Of a stretch of DNA of 13,607 nt, positions 8,073-13,607 are shown piece by piece. The stretch's first letter is position 1, and each line of letters starts with the position of its first letter. The notes under the pieces are model-generated. The model was not told the origin of the DNA. It saw only the letters and a list, made by a program, of their open reading frames with translations, and searched no databases. Source of the stretch: Baffinella frigidus (Eukaryota; Cryptophyceae; Cryptomonadales; Baffinellaceae); NCBI GenBank assembly GCA_026770585.1, contig MU646343.1, positions 627,477-641,083 on the forward strand, read 5' to 3'. The translations under genes were made by a program, and so were the position numbers.

Positions 8073-8245
8073 CGTCCCCTTTTTACCGCCCGGTAAAACG
8101 GGAGGAAAGCGAGGTTTCATAAGATGACAAACACGACCGCTGCACGCCACATGGAGAGGTAGGACGAGACGTAGGGGCTCTAGCCCAAGTACACCCCGAG
8201 GGGTGTATGTAGAGGGAAACCGTCACGTCCGCGAGGACAAGCTAC

Positions 8246-8470
8246 CTACACTACAGCAAAGGACTGGACGACGACGGGCGGAGCGGGCGCCTGCAGGGCG
8301 GTGACGCGCTCCTCCTCGAGGTCGGCGGCGTCGCGCGCTGCCACGGCGAGCCGCTGACCGGCCTGACCGAGTCAGGCCGCGGTCCCAGTGCTTGCCGGTG
8401 AGGCGCAGCGCTGCCCCGCGGAGGCAGGTGAGCATCAGGACCGAGCGCTGGCGGGCGAAGATCTCCCCCC
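8246..8470 (-). pseudogene. GC-rich possible coding relic
   Basis: A strongly GC-rich island on the minus strand. One frame reads SVLMLTCLRGAALRLTGKHW. After a one-base shift, a second frame reads RDAADLEEERVTALQ and on to a stop at 8248-8246. The break falls next to a small palindrome (GGCCTGAC, TCG, GTCAGGCC, about 8361-8379). The GC-rich codon pattern resembles the transporter exons. It may be a broken exon or retrocopy. No family is recognised and no splice sites are assigned. Confidence 0.25.
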
Positions 8471-8498
8471 GGCGCTAAAACCGGACAGCTTGTCACTT

Positions 8499-8615
8499 TG
8501 GTCCTTTAGGTCCTTTCGCCCAACATATGCCAACGACACGCCCTTCCGTAGAAAGGACTGCAGAGAAAGCATTTTTGCTTTCGGATCGCGTTTAGCTCTC
8601 CAGTGCAGAGGCTCG
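8499..8615 (-). repeat. Repeat R, inverted copy
   Basis: A near full-length reverse copy, from two CCTTTAGG-type tail units to CTCCAGTGCAGAGGCTC, the reverse of the usual R start. Confidence 0.9.
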
Positions 8616-8970
8616 TGAAGAGGGGATACAGGGTGGCTCCGTTGGGGTGTGTGAAGGTCCCAAAGAGGAACGCGCTCTCTCACACACACCGAACCCAAGT
8701 CAGCCTTTATGAGGCTCATGGTGTCCCATTGCTGAAGTATAAGATCTCCAGGCTCGGATACCCCACAAGGTGAGAGGGATTTTGTGGGGTTGTGAGATGA
8801 GGAAAACCAGGTTTACTAAATTGTTAAACACGACCGCTGTAGATCTACGCCAGGTGGACAGGACAGGTGGGGCGAGAGCAGCCCAGAACCACCCAGAGGT
8901 GTAGAGGTGAACACCTCGGTGTTGATTTCGTTGATTTCGTTCTCTTTACAACGGGTGCTTATGGTCAACG
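8616..8970. other. Unassigned stretch
   Basis: No gene is seen. There is a short hairpin CCCCACAA...TTGTGGGG near 8761-8789. The phrase AAACACGACCGCTG at about 8825-8838 repeats one at about 8129-8142, with weaker similarity around it, suggesting another diverged repeat. Confidence 0.45.
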
Positions 8971-9057
8971 GTGCTTTGGTGCTTTTATTTACACTCACAT
9001 CGAAGGTCACGCCCACCTCACTCTTGAGGAGTTGGGAGTTAACTACGGATGAGCTCC
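8971..9057 (+). repeat. Direct repeat N, copy 3
   Basis: It starts GTGCTTTGGTGCTTTTATTT and ends GAGCTCC. It is slightly diverged from copies 1 and 2 and lies about 1.6 kb downstream in the same orientation. Confidence 0.85.
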
Positions 9058-9609
9058 CCCACCCAGAGCCCCCTTTTCTTGCACCCTTTTCCTTAAAAAA
9101 ATAATAATAAACGGGATTGTTTTTTTGGCACAAACTATTTTTTTTCTCGCTACGTACCCGGTCCGGGGGCCACCCTGGATGGAACATTATGGTATTTTCA
9201 GCATTCTTAAGTCAACTCCCTTGGAGATGGCGCCACAATGTGGCGCCCCCGTGATGAATGGATCTGGTACAAAAAGGTCTAATATGTGTTTTAGTGGTAT
9301 AAATCATGTCAACTTTTGCGATAAAGGTTTATTCGGGATTGGCCGCAAGTCCCCTCCAGGGTCACGTTTTCATCAATCACGCAGCTCCATGTTCATTTCG
9401 ACACTCCTAAAGCGTAAAACTGACATTTAAACACCTGTAAACTGGAGGGGACATGCCGTCGTTTTCGAGGGACGTGCCTGTATCTGTCATCCAGGGGACG
9501 TGGTCCCCTGCCCCCTGGCACGGGCACGCAGATCGAGAGCTTTTCCTCACGTCCCATCCAACCATCCAACGGGCCCTTCCTTCAGCCGCGGCACGGGGCA
9601 GCTGTCTCG
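9058..9609. other. Region upstream of the transporter start
   Basis: No gene is seen. It contains a palindrome GGCGCCACAATGTGGCGCC near 9229-9247 and a possible small element at 9349-9452 with 11-bp ends (GTCCCCTCCAG, CTGGAGGGGAC). The frame of the transporter is open back to a TGA at 9421. A pyrimidine-rich CCCTTCCTTCAG at 9574-9585 ends 24 bases before the ATG and could be a spliced-leader or intron acceptor. No TATA-type promoter could be assigned. Confidence 0.5.
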
Positions 9610-12600
9610 ATGAGAGCGTCCGGCATCCCGCCTAGCGGTCAGGAGAACGAGGTGGTCACCACCCATGCTTCCATGGTGTACGGAATGGACGCCCAGCCGA
9701 CAGGGAACGACCAGCCGGCGGCCGAGATCGTGAAGGTGGGCGTCAACGCGTCATCCCTGAGCAAAGCCAGCGACGCTGAGAGCAAGGGTGCCCTGGCCTT
9801 GGCGTCGGTCAGCCAACTCTTCCGCTATGCCAGCTGGCTCGACATCTGCTGCATGGTCCTTGGAATGATCGCCTCAGGCGTGACCGGCGCCTCGCAGCCA
9901 GTCATGATAATCCTCTTCGGAGACTTGATCACAGGTGGAAAACGAACCCGACACCCTAAACCCTACACCCTACACCCTACACCCTCAACCCTACACCCTC
10001 AACCCTCAACCCCACACCCTCAACCAGGAGCGGGCTCGCTTTTGTCGGGGAACGGCGCTGAAGCCATCGGGCAGATGATCAACGAGGTGTGCGTGAAGTT
10101 CACCGTGCTCGGCGCCATCTGCTTCGTGAGCGCCTGGATCGCGGAGGCGTGCTTCAAGTCCTCGGGGCTGCGGCAGTCCGCCGCGTGGCGCAAGGCCTAC
10201 ATCAAGGCCATCGTGCGCCAGGTCTCCCGACCCACACAGCGGGCTACCAAGAGATTTTCGGGCGCCAAGAGCCCGAGTTTCCGCCACCTTAACCGTAGGA
10301 ACCCCCCTACGCCCCTACGGATTGCCTACCGTAGGATCCTAGGTCTTGTCCCTTAAGGGTGATTCAGAATCCCTTGGAAGTCCGCTGTGTGGCACCAACC
10401 CTCACGGAAGGACCAAATCGAGTTTTTCCACCTGTTCCCAAAATTTGATTTTGTACCAAGATTGGGAAAGATTGGGACGTAACCACTCGAGGCTGGAAGA
10501 GGGAGTATTTTAAATGTGAGCTTGTTAAATTTAGTACCAGTCACGGGCAGGCTTGATCACGACCCCGCTCGAATTCGAGCGGGGACGTGACCAAACGCCC
10601 CTATTGTACGAAAATTACTACACTCCTTTCCCCCCCTTCACTTGTAAAGGACTTCTGAAGTGAGGGTGGGGTAGCAGACCAAAAGTTGTCGACAGCCCCT
10701 TTGAAAAGTTGGCAAAAGTGGAGGAAAACGTTTTTTTCTCCTCCGGATGGGCCCGCCTGGGTGAAGTAAAACTCATCGCGGGCAATTTTTGGAGGTGTTC
10801 CCCCACGTGTCACGAAAATCTGAGACCGCATCACATTTGAAGACCAACTTTCAATTCTGTTTCACAAAAGTGCTCTCAGATTTTTGTGACAAGTGGGGGA
10901 ACATCATGTTACCACACAAAACGCCTGCTACTCCACCCTCTGTGAAGTTAAAACTTTTAAAATAGTGCCTCTTCCAGTCTCGAGTGGAAGTTGAGACCTC
11001 GGGGTCGAAATCGACCCGCGCCCCCCGGATTTCCGAGGTCCGAAAATCGACGATTTGGTCTTTCCGTGAGGGTTGTTGGGAAGCCCTGCACCCGGCCTGG
11101 TGCACTCCCTCGTTCCCCCGCACCCGGAGCCCCGCACCCTAACCCCCAACCCCCAACCCCCACACGCAGGACGTCAGGTGGTACGACACTTCCCCCGTGG
11201 GAATGAAAACAACCCAAAGGACCTCACGCACCCTGAGCCCCGCACCCTAACCCTGAACGCCGAAACGCAGGACGTGGGGCGGTGCCGACACTTCCCCCGC
11301 ACCCTCAGCCCCACACCCTGAGCCCCACACCCTGAGCCCCACACCCGACACTTCCCCCAAACCCTGAGGCCCACACCTATGCCCGAAACGCAGGACGTGG
11401 GGTGGTACGACACGAACAAGTCCGAGGAGCTCTCCTCGCGCGTCGCGGAGAGCGCCCAGGTACCGTACCACGCCAGAGGGCTCGAGGGAAACCGACGCCT
11501 TATCCACGTAAGATCTGACGTGGTTGACGTACCCTAGCGAACCACCCTGAAGCGAGACCTATGACCCTACGGTAGGACCCTACGGTCACGCATTCAGGTA
11601 ACCTAGCCCTGTCCCAGTAAATAACCTACCACGCCAGATTCCGGCTTCAACTTGGGAGGTAACCTACAACGTCAGATTCATCGAGGGAAACCGACGCCTT
11701 GTCCACGTAAGATCTGACGTGGTTGACTTAAAGATTCAAGGGGTTTCCCTTGAAAGATGTCAAAAGTGGATGTTTCGATCATCCTGGCGTGGAAGCTCTT
11801 TCCCAGTAAATTTGGGCTTGCCATTATTTCGCCCCCCCCCCATTTTCACAGGTGAATTTTGACCCCCCCCCATGAAATTCACCTGTGAAATTTCGGGGCG
11901 AGCCCAAATCCAAGTGGGACAGAGCTAGGTAACCCCTCACGACCTCCTGAACCAAACACTCGAGTGCTTCCTGGCAAGCGCTCCAGCGTTTGGTTCCGGA
12001 GGTCTGCGGGCGCGCCACAGCCCATTTGACCATCAATTTCCTCTCGAGAGGAAACTGATGGTCAAAGTGCCCGCCACAGCCCATGCACCGCCCGCGCCCT
12101 GTGGTGAAGCCGCTGCCGCGTCTGCATGTTCTCAGTAACGGTGTGTGCTCTCTCCGTGTCTTGCGCGCCCGCCCAGCAGGAGAGGAGAGAGCGAGCGAAA
12201 GAGAGAGAGAGAGCGAGAGAGAGAGGGAGAGAGAGAGAGAGGGTGACAGAGAGAGAGGGAGAGGGTGTTGCATGTTGTCAGTAACGGTGTGTGCTCTCTG
12301 CAGGCGATCGAGGAGGGCATCTCCAGCAAGCTCTCCCTCGGCACCCGCTACTTCTTCCAGGTGCCACTCGAGAACGCTAGAGGGGCCTTTTTGAAAGGCT
12401 GTCACATTTGTGTAGTTACTTTCGTGAGATTGGTCTCGTAACTCTGCGAAATTAGGACAGTCACGAGGTTGGAATACCCTATCCTGGTACAAATGTTTAC
12501 AACCCCACATGTAATTAGGTTCCTCCAGCTTTCTCGAGTGGTTCATGGGCGAGGCCACCCAATTTAAACCGTGTTTTTGCTATTTTCGGGTTGATTGTTT

Positions 12601-13607
12601 GCTATTTTACAGCTATATCGAATCTCAGATAGCAAAATCTGAGAAAATCCGCCGTTGAGATAGCATAAAAGGTGGTTTGAATTGCACAGCACCCGCTACG
12701 CTGAAGGGTTTCTTTAATCATCATATCTTTCGGTTATGCGCCGAGCTCGAAGCTTACCTGTATTTCTACCCTTGGGCACGACAGCACGCCCCACACGTCT
12801 ACAGGGGTACCTCGCGCTTAAGAAAGTGCCCCCCCCCCTAGACCACCGTAGGGTCCTAGACACAGGCCTACTGCAAGGTCCTAGAGGACGCACTTTCTTG
12901 TGAGCGAGGTACCCATGTATCGGCCCCTGCTGTGCCATTGGGGTTCGTGCGTGATCCTTTCTTTATTACTCTCGATGCAGGTCCTGGGTAGGCCCTTGCG
13001 CCGTGAGTTGAGTGATACAAAAGTCGTTGGTGCAAAAGTCGTGCGTGTATATCCTCAGCACGGTGCTTCCTTCCAACAGTTCGAGCGAGGGGACTCAAAC
13101 GGCAAGCCAAAAGGCTTCAAAAGCCGACCGATCATATCCAAAAAAATCACTCCGCTTGATAGCCCTCGTTCAAGCCCTCTCTGGACGCCTTAAGTTGCCT
13201 CTCTGGGCGCCTTAAGTTTGTGGTCCGACGTTACAAGTTCAATAAAAGTCTCTTCTCTTGCCGCCACTGCACTGCCAGGCCGGAGTTTTTGTTTTAGTCA
13301 ACTCACCTGCGAAAGCAGTAAACAAGTACACGTTCTGTGTACCTCGTTTCTAAAGTTGACACATTTGTGGGTGAAATGACTTTTACAACATCTGCGCCCT
13401 GGCAGTGCACCGACCTCACGCACACTTGCGGCGTTGCAGGGCGGCGTAGGGCTTGCAGTCCCGACGTCATGCGTTCAATACAAGTCTCTCCTCTCTGCCT
13501 CCACGGACCGCAAGCACACTTGCGTCTTAAACCCTAACGTCTGAAGCCTGAACCCTGAACCCTAAACCCTGAACCCCGCAGGGAGTCGTCGGACTGACCC
13601 TCTCCCT
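9610..13607 (+). CDS. ABCB (P-glycoprotein/MDR-type) transporter, 5' part
   Basis: Exons: 9610-9934, 10028-10221, 11394-11459, 12304-12360 and 13582 onward (cut by the window). All junctions are GT-AG and join in frame, giving 222 residues so far. The product is a membrane exporter; only part of the first transmembrane domain is present, no ATPase domain. Seen: a polar N-terminus to about residue 66; LFRYASWLDI (70-79) and TM1 ending SQPVMIILFGDLI; TM2 around 130-150; then the intracellular-loop signature: GLRQSAAWRKAYIKAIVRQ, exon 3 DVGWYDTNKSEELSSRVAES and exon 4 AIEEGISSKLSLGTRYFFQ. This matches the RQ-(D/E)-(I/V)-x-W-(F/Y)-D...EL..R...D...I.EGI..KL pattern of ABCB proteins. Exon 5 starts GVVGLTLSL, like the next helix, though about four residues seem missing, so a microexon may be overlooked. 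Start: first in-frame ATG after the TGA at 9421. Substrate cannot be told. Confidence 0.88.
9950..10027 (+). repeat. Telomere-like repeats filling transporter intron 1
   Basis: Intron 1 (9935-10027) is only 93 bases. After the donor it is almost entirely ACCCTAA/ACCCTACA/CCCTCAA units ending in CAACCAG. The units form the pyrimidine-rich tract before the acceptor. The intron is a multiple of three and free of in-frame stops, so retention would add 31 residues without a frameshift. Confidence 0.88.
10232..10392. mobile_element. Family E inverted-repeat element, copy 2
   Basis: It starts 10 bases inside transporter intron 2. Ends CCACACAGCGG and CCGCTGTGTGG and length of 161 bp match copy 1 at 1236. 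The core CCGTAGGAAC...CCTACGG...CTACCGTAGG is retained. Confidence 0.86.
10483..10987. mobile_element. Family C inverted-repeat element, copy 2, with nested hairpin
   Basis: A 505-bp element in intron 2 with the family ends (CCACTCGAGGCTGGAAGAGG and its near reverse complement) and AA at both flanks. The left 180 bp align with copy 1 at 5424, except that the central palindrome is CCCCGCTCGAATTCGAGCGG plus GG (10563-10584). Its longer right half holds a second inverted repeat: 10797-10825 and 10876-10904 pair through GTTCCCCCAC and AAAATCTGAGA. That second repeat is probably a nested element. Confidence 0.85.
11120..11393 (+). repeat. Minisatellite with decoy copies of an exon start
   Basis: The end of intron 2 consists of CACCCTGAGCCCC, ACCCTAACCC and CCCCCAACCC units interleaved with copies of the acceptor and first bases of exon 3. 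ACGCAGGACGTCAGGTGGTA begins at 11165 and a second copy, ACGCAGGACGTGGGGCGGTG, at 11265. The true exon junction is at 11393/11394. A scrap (CGACACTTCCCCC) recurs at 11346. Decoy 1 still reads DVRWYDT; decoy 2 is shifted by one inserted base. Confidence 0.85.
11460..11532. mobile_element. Short inverted-repeat element starting at a 5' splice site
   Basis: Bounded by GTAC on both sides, with imperfect arms (ACCACGCCAGA against TCTGACGTGGT). Its first base is the first base of intron 3. Bases 11482-11528 recur at 11681-11727 with one mismatch in 47. Possibly an insertion that duplicated GTAC and so preserved the donor. Confidence 0.6.
11603..11928. mobile_element. Family H inverted-repeat element, copy 4, interrupted
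   Basis: Ends CTAGCCCTG and CAGAGCTAG are flanked by a perfect 5-bp GTAAC at 11598-11602 and 11929-11933. The right part (11812-11928) matches copy 1, with GCCATTATTTCGCCCC, poly-C runs and TTCACCTGTGAAATT. It is split by an insertion at 11623-11800. It lies in intron 3 of the transporter. Confidence 0.84.
11623..11800. mobile_element. Element L nested in family H copy 4
   Basis: A 178-bp insertion flanked by an exact 11-bp direct repeat TCCCAGTAAAT (11612-11622 and 11801-11811), consistent with a target duplication. Its ends pair through CCACGCCAG/CTGGCGTGG. It carries the 47-base segment (11681-11727) shared with the element at 11460, so the two are related. Confidence 0.75.
12025..12066. 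other. 42-bp palindrome flanked by direct repeats
   Basis: TTTGACCATCAATTTCCTCT followed by its reverse complement, centred on CTCGAG, with a single A/C mismatch. Direct repeats GCCACAGCCCA flank it at 12014-12024 and 12073-12083. It lies in transporter intron 3 and looks like a small insertion with target duplication. Confidence 0.78.
12124..12299 (+). repeat. Duplicated intron 3 end separated by (GA)n
   Basis: Bases 12124-12153 and 12270-12299 match at 29 of 30 positions (starting GCATGTT, ending GTGTGTGCTCTCT). Between them is a GA-rich microsatellite (about 12180-12265). Only the second copy is followed by GCAG, the acceptor of exon 4. A spare CCCAGCAG at about 12173-12180 could act as an alternative acceptor. 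Confidence 0.85.
12364..12541. mobile_element. Family C-like inverted-repeat element, copy 3
   Basis: A 178-bp element that starts at the fourth base of intron 4. Ends CCACTCGAGAACGCTAGAGG and its partial reverse complement (CCTCCAGCTTTCTCGAGTGG) share the CCACTCGAG terminus with copies 1 and 2. The interior is different, so it may be a subfamily. Confidence 0.68.
12800..12919. mobile_element. Family A inverted-repeat element, copy 2
   Basis: A 120-bp element in intron 4. It is bounded by TA, with left end CAGGGGTACCTCGCGCTTAA and right end GAGCGAGGTACCCATG; AAGAAAGTGC/GCACTTTCTT extends the arms. The core CACCGTAGGGTCCTAG...CTACTGCAAGG matches copy 1 in arrangement. Confidence 0.83.
13221..13505 (+). 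repeat. Dispersed repeat P, copy 2, inside a local tandem duplication
   Basis: Repeat P itself is 13269-13410, matching 5221-5360. It is bracketed by an imperfect direct repeat of about 50 bases: 13221-13270 and 13455-13505 share TCCGACGT, GTTCAATA and AAGTCTCT. All lies in intron 4 of the transporter. Confidence 0.75.
13527..13581 (+). repeat. Telomere-like repeats at the end of transporter intron 4
   Basis: TTAAACCCTAACG is followed by CCTGAACCCTGAACCCTAAA and CCCTGAACCCCGCAG. As in introns 1 and 2, these units run straight into the 3' splice site before exon 5. Confidence 0.88.

Noticed and set aside
7547-8150. Overlapping minus-strand frames containing STERRVVG and KPKGPKG
   Set aside because: They are translations of repeat R copies; the same phrases recur in several frames and positions.
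9953-10020. Interstitial telomere or chromosome end
   Set aside because: The units are degenerate, under 80 bases, and lie inside an intron whose flanking exons join in frame.
12083-12394. Plus-strand frame rich in Arg-Glu repeats
   Set aside because: It is a translation of the GA microsatellite in a frame different from exon 4.
11824-12558. Long minus-strand open frame (244 codons) with a serine-leucine repeat
   Set aside because: It crosses a family H end, the 42-bp palindrome, the GA microsatellite and the antisense of transporter exon 4. Its length comes from simple repeats, not coding constraint.

Overview
The window is nuclear DNA of a eukaryote, not prokaryotic DNA. Its only convincing genes are split by GT-AG introns and sit in a sea of short inverted-repeat elements, microsatellites and telomere-like CCCTAAA/CCCTGAA repeats. 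The best guess is a photosynthetic protist with a large, repeat-rich genome, most likely a dinoflagellate. The basis is GC-rich exons, a secretory plus transit-like leader on one gene, TTTAGGG-type repeat units, very low gene density and heavy MITE load. This is inference; another alga with secondary plastids is possible.

Two genes can be supported. On the minus strand, 2556 to 1924, are the first two exons of a chalcone-isomerase-like protein with a signal-peptide leader; its 3' part is not found and probably lies to the left of the window. On the plus strand, from 9610 to the right edge, is the 5' part of an ABCB (P-glycoprotein/MDR-type) transporter: four complete exons and the start of a fifth, ending inside the first transmembrane domain. 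The genes are divergent, with about 7 kb between them.

Layout: 1-122 simple TA repeat and G-rich telomere-like repeat; 188-391 an unclassified open frame; 446-1716 five short inverted-repeat elements, three of one family (H); 1924-2556 the chalcone-isomerase-like gene; 2743-4690 a cluster of about a dozen copies of a dispersed repeat (R) with an (ACCTAAAGG)n tail; 4715-6246 several inverted-repeat elements, including a perfect 74-bp inverted repeat; 6247-7670 more elements and direct repeats; 7742-8615 three R copies in the opposite orientation around a GC-rich possible coding relic; 8971-9452 minor repeats; 9610-13607 the transporter gene, whose introns carry copies of the same element families.

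The two genes show no functional link. The unifying story is the repeat biology. Family H has perfect 5-bp target duplications and nested insertions. One family keeps a central palindrome while its sequence changes. Several families with different ends share a CTACGGTAG-like core. Transporter introns begin at or within 10 bases of element ends, and several end in telomere-like repeats that supply the pyrimidine tract.
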